This document shows, in pieces, positions 51,301 to 56,866 of a DNA stretch of 64,000 nucleotides. The notes below the pieces were generated by a model, which ran no database searches, was not told where the DNA came from, and was given only the letters and a program-made list of their open reading frames with translations. Source of the stretch: Shinisaurus crocodilurus (lineage: Eukaryota > Chordata > Lepidosauria > Squamata > Shinisauridae); contig CM037880.1 in the NCBI GenBank assembly GCA_021292165.1, positions 27,736,232-27,800,231 on the forward strand. Direction: 5' to 3'. How positions within the stretch are numbered: the stretch's first letter is position 1; each line of letters opens with the position of its first letter. The position numbers were made by a program, and so were the translations under genes.

Positions 51301-54138
51301 AGGCCAAAACATCTGGAGGGCCACAAGTTGCTCACCCCTGATATACTCCAACCGCTTGCTCAATGCCAGCTCTGCAATGCAGGATGCAGCTACAGTATCC
51401 CTGACAGATGGCTGTCCAGCCTCTGCTTCAATACCCTCGGTGAAGGAGAATCTGCTATTTCTCAAGGCAGTCTCTTCCACTGCTGAACAGCTCTCATTGT
51501 CAGGAAGTTTCTCTTAATGTTGAGCTGAAATCTGTCATCCTGCAATTTTCACCTACTGGTTCTAGTCTTGCCCTCTTTGCTCCATCTTTGGCACGACAGT
51601 CTTTCAGATATTTGAAGACCACTAGCATGTCTCCCCTTAAGGCTAAACATACCCAGCCCTGTGGCTTATGCTGGCTCAGCTTGCCTGAGTGTGGAAAGCT
51701 AAGCAGGGTCAGGCCTGGTGATTACTTGGATGGGAGACCCCCTCCTCTAGTTTCCTGCATTAAGCAGGGGGTTGGACTCGATAGCCTTGTAGGCTCCTTC
51801 CAACTCTATGATCTATGAAATAAGTCTTTCAACAGTTCCAGCCCACTCACCATCTTGGTTGCTCTTCTCTGGATGTGCCCCAATTTGTCAATATTTTCTT
51901 AAAATGTGGCACCCAGAACTGGACACCGCACTCCAAATGTGGCTCAGTCCTTCTCTGCACCCAGCACAAAAACCAAATGGGCTACCAAGGGAGGGAAGCC
52001 CCCTTTCTCCACATCTAGCATAGAAATGCAGCAGGCTGGTGCAAGAGGGAATCTCTCTGCTCCTCTTCTGCACACACCCAACAGGCTAGTAAACATTTTT
52101 GCAGGCTAGTAACTTTTGTGGGCTGATTCACAAGGCTGAGTGACATTCTTCCAGGAAGCCCACGGGCATGGAGATAATAGGCTGCCCACCATTTCCATTC
52201 CCCCACTCCCAGCAAATGGTATTCAGAGGTATATTGCCTCTGAAGATGAACATTCAATTTAACTAGCATGGCCAATAGCCACTAATCCTTCTTCCATGAA
52301 TGTGTCAAATCTCTTCCATGAATTTGCCATTGGCCATCACCACAGGCTGGATCCAGATTTAAACAAAAGGAGGAGGTCCCTCAAGTAAAGATATGATACA
52401 ATCAGTATTACAGCATTTTTGTTAAATAGGGACTGTGTTCATTATAGTATGGTTGTGTATACCACATGTAATATGTATTCTTGATCACATGATTATTAAG
52501 TACACTGAGTATTTTTACTTATAATTTGATTATCACCAGTGGTTATTTACGTACTTTCTATTTTAATACAATATAATTGTTCTTATGGTCCATTGATTTG
52601 TTTATACTGGATCCAGATTTAGCCATACTTAGAGTACAGATGCATTCAAATCAATGGAACTTACCTAAGCCCCAGAGGGAATGATCCAATTGCCCCTAGA
52701 CATTGTCTATGGGGCCATAGGATAGTTCGGATTCCCAACTCCGAGGCTGGAGACAGTGCTCCGACCTTAGAGCTGGGAATTGGAGCTCCGATCCCCTGCT
52801 CCTGCCTCCTCACAGCCAGCGCAGAAAGATCCACGCTGCCTGCTCTCCAAGGTTGGGAAAGTGACCTCGGACAGGGGGGAAAGGGGGCATTTCAGGGAAC
52901 AGGGAAGAGACTGGGGCGGCTAGGATATGAAGTTCCCTGAAGCCCCTCCAGCCTCCTTCCTTCCCCATGAGACACTGTTGCTAGATGTCTGAAAACGGCC
53001 ATCTAGAGAAAATGCAGAGCGGGAGGAGTGGGGAGGCTCACGCTCATCTCCATAGGACTGTGCCCTAAATAACTTTACTCCCATTGATTTCAATGTAGTC
53101 TACTCTAAGCATGACTAAATCTGGACTCAACTCCACGTCTTCTTGCAGCAAATACTGCAAATAAAGAAATACTTGCTTTTCTCCATCCTGAATCTACTGC
53201 CCATCATTTTATGGGGTGACGTCCAGCTTTTCTCTCATTAAGATTGAGGACTTTAAAGACCTTTCAGATCTCCAACTGCAGCGTTCGAGCAAGATGTAAA
53301 TCCTTCACTCCGGGCCCCTCCCGCGAGAAAAACTGTCCAGATAACTCACCAAGAAACAACCCTTAGAGTAAGAAAGGCATATCTCAAAGGATCTTCCCTT
53401 TTCCAGGAAGATATACGCTGGGGGCTGGGCTGGGATCACTCCTTGCCGATTTTTATGCCTCTATAGTGTCCCTCCTGTAGTGTAATGGTTAGAATGCTGG
53501 ATCAGGAAGGACCAAGTACAAATCCCCATTCAGCCCTGAAGCCCACTGGGTGACCTTGGGCCAGTCACGATCTCTCTGCCTAACCTACTTCACAGGATTG
53601 TTGTGAGGCCTAACAAAGGCGGGTGGGCATGTACATCGTCTGTCTTGAGCTCTTGGAAAGAAAGGCAGGATATAAATGCAATAATGTAATAAAAAGCCAC
53701 ACACTGTTTAGCCTTTCCGCGCAGAGAAGCCGCACATTCGGCTTACCCTTTCCCAGCTTTAATCCCACCGCTAGTTTTGGAGCGAGGAAGCCTCCAAAAG
53801 GCGCACATCTCTCCAGACACCTCCCCGTCCTCCTCCTCCTCCTCCTCCTCCTCCCGTCTGTCCCGGTTCACTCCAAACTCTTCGACACAGAGCGGCTTCG
53901 GCTTCCCGCCCCGGGCGCGCCCATTCATTCCGCCGTGACCTCCATTCGTCCGGGCGAGCTCACTCACCGCCGCCTTCCACACGGGCGCTGCCAGTCCCTC
54001 AGCCGGCGGCCTGCCGCCGCCGCCGCCGCCGCCGCTGCTACTAGCCGACCCCAAACTCCGCAAAGGGCCGGAGAGCCCGGTCGACCGGAAAGAGGTGAAG
54101 CACGAACAGCAGCAACGATGCCACCAGCACAGCGCCAT
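23185..54138 (-). CDS. PDSS1: PDSS1, decaprenyl (all-trans polyprenyl) diphosphate synthase subunit 1, complete
   Basis: Exons in transcript order: 54138-53968, 42465-42401, 36446-36326, 36205-36075, 33270-33129, 30512-30401, 30306-30197, 26701-26621, 26450-26337, 24309-24229, 23325-23185. All junctions are GT-AG and phase-compatible, giving 422 codons plus TGA, close to the roughly 415 residues of human PDSS1. Role: catalytic half of the PDSS1/PDSS2 heterotetramer in the mitochondrial matrix, which extends farnesyl/geranylgeranyl diphosphate with isopentenyl diphosphate to make the coenzyme Q side chain. Seen: GKGKAFRP (about residues 138-145, substrate-binding), first Asp-rich motif DDVID at 187-191, and second DDVLD at 314-318. 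Small residues (TAT) precede the first motif, the usual sign of a long-chain product enzyme. The N-terminus is Arg/Cys/Gly-rich with no early acid, as in a mitochondrial presequence. One stretch, exon 2, is poorly conserved and rests on splice signals and phase. Confidence 0.95.
23326..24228 (-). other. PDSS1: PDSS1 last intron
   Basis: About 900 bp. It includes the first copy of the 350-bp duplicated unit (23811-24161). The rest is AT-rich unique sequence. Confidence 0.7.
23811..24161. repeat. 350-bp duplicated unit, copy 1 (contains MITE 23852-23987)
   Basis: Starts aggagttactgcc and ends gtattgtactg. Nearly identical over its whole length to 25561-25910: I see only one extra G (acccgaagg/acccaagg) and one a/g change near the end. 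The inner palindrome 23852-23987 has no matching 8-bp flanks. Confidence 0.93.
24229..24309 (-). CDS. PDSS1: PDSS1 exon 10
   Basis: 81 nt (27 codons), acceptor CTATCTCAG, donor TTAAAG|GTAAGA. It encodes FPEINAMIMRRFSLPGDVQR then TQEYVLK, matching the variable C-terminal helices of PDSS1. The ABI1-side intron just downstream contains the older copy of the 350-bp duplication. Confidence 0.95.
25441..26190 (-). repeat. L2-type LINE 3' region, interrupted by the 350-bp unit
   Basis: 25441-25552 and 25919-26190 together match the antisense L2 copy at 28139-28870 ('accacagattaaaa', 'aacagcaaagctagcaacag', 'ggccctcctcctggtagcca'). The interruption is 25561-25910. Confidence 0.85.
25561..25910. mobile_element. 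350-bp duplicated unit, copy 2, flanked by ATTAAAAC
   Basis: Perfect direct repeats ATTAAAAC at 25553-25560 and 25911-25918 flank the unit inside an L2 copy. The uninterrupted sequence at 28251-28265 shows what the empty site looked like. Termini read CAGG... and ...ACTG if shifted by one base, a hAT-like CA(G)...(C)TG pattern. Confidence 0.85.
26337..26450 (-). CDS. PDSS1: PDSS1 exon 9: second Asp-rich motif
   Basis: 114 nt (38 codons), acceptor TTCTTACAG, donor CAGCAG|GTAGGC. It encodes LIDDVLDFTSYSEQLGKPTS then ADLKLGIATGPVLFACQQ. DDVLD is the second Asp-rich motif (SARM) that binds isopentenyl diphosphate via Mg2+. LGKPTSADLKLG is diagnostic of long-chain trans-prenyltransferases. Confidence 0.98.
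26621..26701 (-). CDS. PDSS1: PDSS1 exon 8
   Basis: 81 nt (27 codons), acceptor TCTTTTCAG, donor TTTCAG|GTACTG. It encodes VSILSCPDPNVHEIAYQYGK then NIGIAFQ, the conserved YG.N.GIAFQ helix leading to the second Asp-rich motif. Confidence 0.96.
27966..28112. mobile_element. Palindromic hAT-like MITE
   Basis: Arms CAGCCTTCTCCAACCTGGTG and its complement (CACCAGGTTGGAGACG) around a loop with two short inverted segments. Ends begin CAG. Confidence 0.75.
28139..28870 (-). repeat. L2-type LINE, C-terminal RT fragment and 3' tail
   Basis: On the - strand two frames carry degraded reverse-transcriptase C-terminus: LLLVQNRARLLMGTGRREHI, then KMLVLTFKALNGLGPGYLKD and AFSAVAPQLWNKLPKEVRLA. Then comes the noncoding tail with 'aaccgcccagacagcttcgg'. 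Frameshifts and stops break it. Elements with the SLHWLP(V).FR.RFK module are L2-clade. Confidence 0.85.
30197..30306 (-). CDS. PDSS1: PDSS1 exon 7
   Basis: 110 nt, acceptor TTTTATAG, donor AAAGCA|GTATGT. It encodes (G)EFLQLGSKENENERFAHYL then EKTFKKTASLIANSCKA. The GEF(L)Q and Y..K..KKTA..I signature of polyprenyl synthases is present, including the Lys that binds allylic diphosphate. Confidence 0.96.
30401..30512 (-). CDS. PDSS1: PDSS1 exon 6
   Basis: 112 nt, acceptor CTTTTCCAG, donor CGTG|GTAAGG. It encodes AVLAGDFILSAASLVLARIG then NTTIVSVLTQVIEDLVR plus a split Gly. The AVLAGDFL pattern is the conserved helix after the FARM motif. Confidence 0.96.
30513..33128 (-). other. PDSS1: PDSS1 intron
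   Basis: No exon recognised. It ends with a L2-like 3' tail in sense at 32525-32655 ('gattgtaagcctgcgggcag', (AAATA)n). The rest is unique AT-rich. Confidence 0.6.
32525..32655 (+). repeat. L2-like 3' tail
   Basis: 'aaccgcccagagagcttcgg' then 'ctattgggcggtataaaaat' and an (AAAT)n end. The same tail occurs at 45415-45475 and 55645-55700 (+), and antisense at 25450, 28150 and 45840. Confidence 0.8.
33129..33270 (-). CDS. PDSS1: PDSS1 exon 5: first Asp-rich motif
   Basis: 142 nt, acceptor GCATTTTAG, donor GGAAG|GTGAGT. It encodes EVQASQRSVAVVAEMIHTAT then LVHDDVIDDANSRRGKMTVN and QIWGERK. DDVIDD is the FARM that coordinates Mg2+ and the allylic diphosphate, followed by the usual SxxRRG. A 29-nt poly(A)-type run lies in the intron 25 bp before the acceptor. 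Confidence 0.97.
34361..34611 (+). repeat. tRNA-derived SINE (family C)
   Basis: Starts AGAGCCAGTGTGGCATAGTG, with box A 'tggcatagtggttagag' and box B 'gggttctagtcccc'. Body 'tgactttgggccagtcactg', end 'gtaagccgccttgggttcc' and an (AATA)n tail. Second copy 45560-45809, diverged copy 53466-53697. Squamate-type SINE by recall. Confidence 0.85.
35278..35690 (-). repeat. tRNA-derived SINE (family A), split by a 237-bp MITE
   Basis: Starts antisense at 'cataggaagctgccttatac' and resumes at 'actcttggtccatcgaacac' through 'ggagatgccaggaatcgaac'. The inserted block is 35307-35543. Confidence 0.8.
35307..35543. mobile_element. MITE inserted in SINE, 8-bp target duplication
   Basis: Flanked by ACTGACTC (35299-35306) and ACTGAGTC (35544-35551), a 7/8 match. 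Subterminal inverted repeats ATCAAAACAAGCCAC and GTGGCTTGTTTTGAT. The outermost bases are not matched. Confidence 0.75.
36075..36205 (-). CDS. PDSS1: PDSS1 exon 4: GKGKAFRP substrate motif
   Basis: 131 nt, acceptor GTTTTACAG, donor TCTGG|GTAAGT. It encodes ELWVSTSELKEMCEYYFDGK, GKAFRPMIVVLMARACNFHH, NSS. The GGKxxRP-type motif (here GKGKAFRP) binds the pyrophosphate of isopentenyl diphosphate in trans-prenyltransferases. Confidence 0.96.
36326..36446 (-). CDS. PDSS1: PDSS1 exon 3
   Basis: 121 nt, acceptor TTGCCAG, donor AAAAAG|GTGAGG. It encodes FHHTTMRTHSCGKVVSDEKH then KDPFKLGRKDLKNLYEDIKK. The DPFKLG..DLK.LYEDI pattern is the conserved entry helix of PDSS1 and the first clearly alignable block. 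Confidence 0.95.
36742..37300 (+). repeat. Non-LTR retrotransposon C-terminal fragment with zinc finger
   Basis: A reading frame from 'gttgaaaaaatgatccttcaac' encodes LQRQLQWTGHVVRMPDCRLP, is broken by one TAG after GGQ, and continues to CPHCGKLCGCRIGLHSHLWT H. The 'RQLxWTGHVVRM...CxxCGxxCxxxxGLxSHxxTH' end is typical of LINE-encoded endonuclease-reverse transcriptase proteins (clade not resolved). It ends in a (GAT)n microsatellite at 37261-37290. Confidence 0.75.
37620..39165 (-). repeat. CR1-type LINE, fragmented, interrupted by a 670-bp insertion
   Basis: - strand 37620-38112 encodes degraded CR1 RT C-terminus (LYKSMVRSHLEYCVQFWSPH, then LGMFSLEKRRVRGDIIEVYK). 38800-39165 encodes the part before the RT core (LNEFFSSVFTAEDIGQILVP, SPGPNGIYPRVL). 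The RT core between is missing and replaced by unrelated sequence 38113-38785. Confidence 0.75.
38113..38785. repeat. Unclassified LTR-like insertion inside CR1
   Basis: Starts TGTAATGTGTAC and ends ACATGTTACA, short inverted ends of TG...CA form. No coding content, purine-rich centre. No convincing target duplication seen. A solo LTR is one reading. Confidence 0.35.
39200..39640. repeat. Dispersed retro-repeat ('cctgatgaagag...cttgcatgat' family)
   Basis: The module 'gcctgatgaagagctctaga' with 'gttgatcctaataaaggtac' recurs at 55710-55790 and 59090-59200. The 'cagatgttgtggccatgagg' module occurs here and inverted at 59015-59045. No protein recognised. Confidence 0.6.
40478..41716 (+). repeat. 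CR1 LINE 3' part with long open RT frame
   Basis: Open from about 40481 to TAA at 41537-41539 (about 352 codons). Includes LDFSKAFDKVPHDIL, GVPQGLVLGPVLFNIFIND, the catalytic LIKFADDTKLGG (FADD box) and RPHLEYCVQFWAPH. The 3' tail 'ggactcgatggccttgtagg' ends 'tttctatgattct'. CTAATC at 40478-40483 and 41711-41716 may be the target duplication. 5'-truncated, no endonuclease domain. Confidence 0.9.
41822..42080. mobile_element. Tc1/mariner-like (pogo-type) MITE, 259 bp
   Basis: Perfect 18-bp terminal inverted repeats CAGTAATACCTTGGATTG, flanked by TA on both sides (41820-41821, 42081-42082). No coding content. GC-rich centre. Confidence 0.9.
42401..42465 (-). CDS. PDSS1: PDSS1 exon 2 (65 nt, fast-evolving)
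   Basis: Strong acceptor (TTCTTCCTTCTGTATGCAG) and donor (CG|GTAAGT). It is open in the one phase that joins both neighbours: exon 1 ends at phase 0, exon 3 needs one base to complete a codon, and the junction makes Arg before FHHTT. It encodes TSGFLGGNQSLSFPKMRSIF plus W and the split Arg. Mammalian PDSS1 has a similarly short, weakly conserved exon just before FHHTT (recall). The sequence itself has little similarity, so the call rests on length, phase and splice sites. Confidence 0.75.
43150..45215 (-). repeat. L2-type LINE, broken, with a roughly 700-bp insertion
   Basis: - strand pieces: 45203-45006 (LLVLLDLFAAFKTIGHGILL), 45015-44790 (GVAQGSILCPILFNICMKQL), 44076-43615 (MKLNPDRTEVFLVRQKTNQG, LQLTQHAAARLFTGASYREQ) and the tail to 43150. 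These are the ordered RT motifs of an L2-clade element. The RT is degraded and cut at about 44080-44790. Confidence 0.8.
44080..44790. repeat. Unclassified insertion inside the L2
   Basis: Carries a GC-rich part, then 'ctgtcggggtacattgccgt' and a poly(A)-signal-bearing end ('cttcaataaagttgctttc'). It has LTR character (TGT start, AATAAA) but no clear ends. Confidence 0.35.
45560..45809 (+). repeat. tRNA-derived SINE (family C), second copy
   Basis: Very close to the 34361 copy (AGAGCCAGTGTGGCATAGTG start, same box B and 3' end), with a (GGA)n expansion and an (AATA)n tail. Recent activity is likely. Confidence 0.85.
47057..47471 (-). repeat. Solo-LTR-like element
   Basis: On the - strand it starts TGTTGGGAACACAGG and ends GGTCCTCCACA (TG...CA). 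An AATAAA lies about two thirds along and a G-run resembling a polypurine tract sits just before the start. No gag/pol/env frame is visible nearby and target repeats were not found, so this may be the remains of an endogenous retrovirus LTR. Confidence 0.45.
47921..48837 (+). mobile_element. hAT-like nonautonomous element, 917 bp, perfect 8-bp target duplication
   Basis: Ends CAGTGATGGCGAACCTATGG and (complement) CAGTGATGGCGAACCTTTTT, 15 bp identical inverted termini. Direct repeats ACATAGGA at 47913-47920 and 48838-48845 are perfect. No transposase frame. The termini resemble the OposCharlie/Charlie type of hAT families (recall, unverified). Confidence 0.92.
49331..49505 (+). repeat. 5S rRNA-derived SINE with CR1-like tail (copy 2)
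   Basis: 'gctgaagctaagcagatatg' and 'agtgcttggatgggtgactg' match the 5S internal promoter (A box, intermediate element, C box). The tail is 'ggttggactcaatggcctta' to 'ctattctatgattt'. Confidence 0.8.
49505..50040 (+). repeat. L2-type LINE 3' fragment
   Basis: Encodes LYWLPVCFHDQFKVLVITLK and ALNGLGPS in frame, then degraded 'cttttagtttggtaattgtg' and a tail. Same module as the copy at 28139 on the other strand. Confidence 0.75.
51160..51950 (-). repeat. CR1-type LINE antisense 3' region, interrupted by a 5S SINE
   Basis: 'cttcaataccctcggtgaag', 'agatatttgaagaccactag' and, after the insertion, 'ttgctcttctctggatgtgc', 'cccagaactggacaccgcac' are typical CR1 antisense segments. Confidence 0.8.
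51656..51820 (+). repeat. 5S rRNA-derived SINE with CR1-like tail (copy 3)
   Basis: 'gaaagctaagcagggtcagg' and 'tacttggatgggagaccccc' are 5S-like. Then comes 'gttggactcgatagccttgt'. It splits a CR1 copy, so it is younger than that copy. Confidence 0.85.
52650..53075. repeat. GC-rich dispersed repeat, copy 1
   Basis: Shares 'cattgtctatggggccatag' with 'cattgtctggggcgccatag' at 58525, and 'gctgggaattggagctccg' type text. Similar copy at 58495-58930. Not a recognised family. Confidence 0.5.
53466..53697 (+). repeat. tRNA-derived SINE (family C), diverged copy beside the PDSS1 promoter
   Basis: 'tgtagtgtaatggttagaat' and 'ggtgaccttgggccagtcac' match family C, with an (AAT)n end at 53690. It lies directly against the CpG-rich block, about 270 bp past the exon 1 donor. 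Confidence 0.75.
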
Positions 54139-54450
54139 GGCCGCGTCCTCCGAGGTCCGAGCCAGGCCCGACTCCGACGCTGCCGCTCGCTTGCTTATAC
54201 TGCTAGGCCCGCCTCGTCGCCTCGCCTCGCCTCGCCTCTTGGAGCCGCGATGACGACCCGGACGCGGAAACCCCGGGCCCCGGTCTACGTGTGGAAGATG
54301 AGAGGCTGCTCCCAGCGCCGCCTACCCGGTCCTCCTTCCCTGAAGCCCCAGGAGGTCCTTGAGGCGACGGAGGGGGGGAGCGTGAAGTGCCGCCTCTGCG
54401 GCTGCCTGGAAACGGCCGGAAAAGGGGTCTCAGCCGGGGTCAGCGGGGAA
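53700..54450. promoter_or_regulatory. CpG-rich promoter block of PDSS1, possibly bidirectional
   Basis: A GC- and CpG-dense stretch, unlike anything else in the window, covers PDSS1 exon 1 and its upstream side. It contains (CTC)n at 53826-53853, a (CGC)n run at 54013-54034 that codes the poly-Gly on the - strand, and repeated CGCCT units at 54211-54236. No TATA box is obvious. PDSS1 reads away leftward, and the SelO-like gene begins about 2.4 kb to the right. A shared promoter with a 5' noncoding SelO exon is possible but not demonstrated. Confidence 0.7.
53968..54138 (-). CDS. PDSS1: PDSS1 exon 1: start codon and presequence
   Basis: 171 nt from ATG at 54138 (G at -3 and +4, a good Kozak context) to donor GCG|GTGAGTGAG. 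It encodes 57 residues: MALCWWHRCCCSCFTSFRST, then a Ser/Gly stretch with seven consecutive Gly from a (GGC)n-type run, then PPAEGLAAPVWKAA. Basic residues without acids near the start fit mitochondrial import. The exon sits in the CpG-rich block. Reading on past the donor gives only low-complexity Glu-rich sequence, which I treat as intron. Confidence 0.88.
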
Positions 54451-56615
54451 GGAGGAGGGCTGCCCTGCCACTTTTGTCAGGAGAAATAAGGTACGAAGGC
54501 ATATTAAATGTACACGACTTGAGGGCTTTGGAGTTGCCACTTGTTGCCAAGAGTTCTTGGAATGGCTCTTCCTGGGTGCACCACAGGCAGAAATTCTACA
54601 GGTGAAGCCCCCCTCGCACTTCTGTGCGAGGAAGTGCTGTACCCATTGAATTTCTGCCTGGTATGCATAAAGGCAGAAGAGCCTGACCAGAAAGAGTCAG
54701 AGGGAAGGAAGGGGAAGACAGCCCTACTTGGGGATGATTCATTGTAGGCAAGCAGACAACCCAGCGACGTGAAACATTATCTTGACGAGCCTTGAAAGTT
54801 TGAGACCTGTTTTCAATCGGGATTCCAACCTGTTTTCAATCGGGATTCCATTTGGGTAGCTATATATAAGGTACTGAGCCAAGGTATATAAATATTCTTC
54901 TAGTTATCTAAATATTCTGTATAGCTTCTTATAGTGCAGTCCTGTGAATGTCTACTCAGAAGTCTTAAGCTTATTCCCATTTAAATGGTATAAGATTGCA
55001 GCCTTAAATAATAGGGTCTGAATGCCAGGCTCAGCCTGACTCTGTGAAAAGTGAATTTCCCTCACCAGGGAGAAATCATAATACTCCCACCCCCACACAC
55101 CCCCGAATTAGAACATATTTACAAAGTCACACATGTGACTTACTGGCAAGTTTGAGCTCCCTCCCCTCCTTTGGAAATCCATAACTGCTATGGCTTTCAG
55201 CTAGCATACTCAATTGAAGAATTCTAAATATTTATATTGAATATTGTTTAGTATTTCATTTGTCACGTAAACTGATTTCCCAAATATACTATTTTTTCAA
55301 ATTTTAACCTCTGTATTTTCCTAAAATGTAAAGCATTTATTTTATTTTTAACATTCAAAATTAATATTTTATTTAGTTTTTTATAACATAAAGCAAATAT
55401 CAGCATTTTTACTGAAAAAGTATGCCTACATATTCAACTGTGTCATTTGCAATAAATAATGCTCATACCTGGCATGTCAAAATAGGCAATATTTTGAATC
55501 GTTTAATAACAATGTAATTTTTTAATACTTTTCCCATTCTTTATTTTTTTTCCCTTTTACATAATCACATCAATTAGTAACTATAGGAGATTGATATAAA
55601 ACTGATAGGCTCAATATAATATCCACTGCTGAGCAATACTTTTACTAGGAACCACCCATAGAGCTTCAGCTGTTGGGCGGTATAGAAATGTAATGAATAA
55701 ATAAAATTAGGACCAACCAAAATGTTACAAAAATGTGTGCAAGCTTTTGTGACATTTTGGTTGGTTCTAATAAAGTTATTGTCCATCCAGGGATTTTCGA
55801 ATTCTTTTCTTGTGAACCAATGCAGCTATGATTGCTTTTTATGACTTAATATAAACATTCAAGATGCTATAAGAAAAAATGTGTGTGTACACATAAGATA
55901 CTTGTGAAGGACAATAACCAATAACCTGAATATCCCGAATATACAGAAAGATCCAGCGGTGTCCATGCATTAGTGCTATTGACATTGTGCTAGCAGAGGA
56001 CCAGATTGGGACCCCGAGCATGAGGTAATGTACCCCTGCTTTATAACATCTGTTCATCATTATGTCTGTTCTTAAAAGAACTTCTGTTATTTTGACATAG
56101 AGTTTGCCCAGAAGTTCTTGGTGGATAATGCCCTATATGATTTTTAAACAAATAAATACATTAAAAAGCTATTCTTGGGATTACATCTATTGTGGAATTC
56201 TTTTCTTTTTTAAAAAAAATACTTTTTAAATTGAATTTTCCGAAACAAAAACAAATCATATTTGGCTTCCGCCTCTTTGTCTGACAAACATTACCAATCC
56301 ATATCCCATCTAAGTTTTCTCTATTTTCACAGAAAGAATTTCTATCACCTTTACGAATATTCAAAAATCAAAACCCGAAGTTATTAAGTCACTTTCCCTC
56401 TTCCCCAAGAAGTCCACTAGAGGTTCAGTCTTCATAAATGAAGATAAATTTATGTGGAATAATTTTCAAGGGCATTTTTTTTGTATTGAAAGAATTGCCA
56501 ATCTATAAGTGAAACTAAGAGGGCAAGGAAAGCAAGAGTAACCATTAAATGTGAGCAATTCAGAGCTAGAAACCTGGTCTCATTGTAATTATCTCTTGCT
56601 TTTGGTTCCATACAG
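54451..56615. other. Intergenic, between PDSS1 and the SelO-like gene
   Basis: About 2.2 kb beyond the CpG block. It contains a hairpin 'cctcgcacttctgtgcgagg' at 54610-54629, a 25-bp tandem duplication at 54808-54850, an L2 tail scrap (55645-55700) and a dispersed-repeat scrap (55710-55790). Plausible donor-like sites (54490, 54600, 54870) could end a SelO 5' exon, none proven. Confidence 0.5.
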
Positions 56616-56866
56616 ACTTGAGCCTTCATTGAGGAAAGTTCTAGAACCTACTATGTCCAAGTATTGTGTAGCTTCATGGTTGTTCACTTGGTTGATGCTG
56701 GTATGTCACTCTGGATGCTACCTTCTGGACTCAATAATTGCTGCAAGTAGTTTTAGCCATGTGCATAATTACATCAATAAATCAAACTTGGATCGAGACT
56801 ATTGTGAAAGGAAAAGGAAATTATCTTCTTTTGGTGAATGGAGACTTTCCACAGAAAAATTCACAG
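56616..56866 (+). CDS. SelO-like exon with predicted start and signal peptide
   Basis: Acceptor-like TTTTGGTTCCATACAG precedes 56616. The first ATG in the exon is 56653 (A at -3), and the donor is CACAG|GTACTT. The 71 residues begin MSKYCVASWLFTWLMLVC, a short basic n-region and a hydrophobic core typical of an ER signal peptide, then a small/Cys-rich stretch. An N-glycosylation sequon NKS is at residues 42-44. FGEWRLSTEKF at about 60-70 corresponds to the (L.F)DN..L start of the SelO fold. The same frame is open upstream of 56616, so an unspliced longer start cannot be excluded. No upstream exon was found. Confidence 0.7.

Larger units (their letters stand above)
42466..53967 (-). other. PDSS1: PDSS1 intron 1 (about 11.5 kb)
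   Basis: Repeat-dense: broken L2 antisense 43150-45215, SINE 45560-45809 and 46155-46345, LTR-like block 47057-47471, hAT-like element 47921-48837, L2 pieces 48850-50420, CR1 antisense 51160-51950 with a 5S SINE inside, GC-rich dispersed repeat 52650-53075, SINE 53466-53697. Bases 42540-42720 carry exon-like splice signals discussed as a finding. Confidence 0.65.

Noticed and set aside
51656..51740. 5S rRNA gene
   Set aside because: Only the internal promoter part is 5S-like. It continues into a CR1-like tail and is repeated as a dispersed SINE.
53623..54489. 288-codon + strand open frame over the CpG block
   Set aside because: It is antisense to PDSS1 exon 1, low-complexity (Arg/Pro/Ala), starts in a SINE and has no recognisable domain. 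Long frames are expected in GC-rich DNA.
56551..56652. Upstream extension of the SelO-like start (to a GTG codon at 56551)
   Set aside because: It would read through a good splice acceptor (56601-56615) and begins with GTG, not ATG. The ATG at 56653 with a signal-peptide-like start is preferred.
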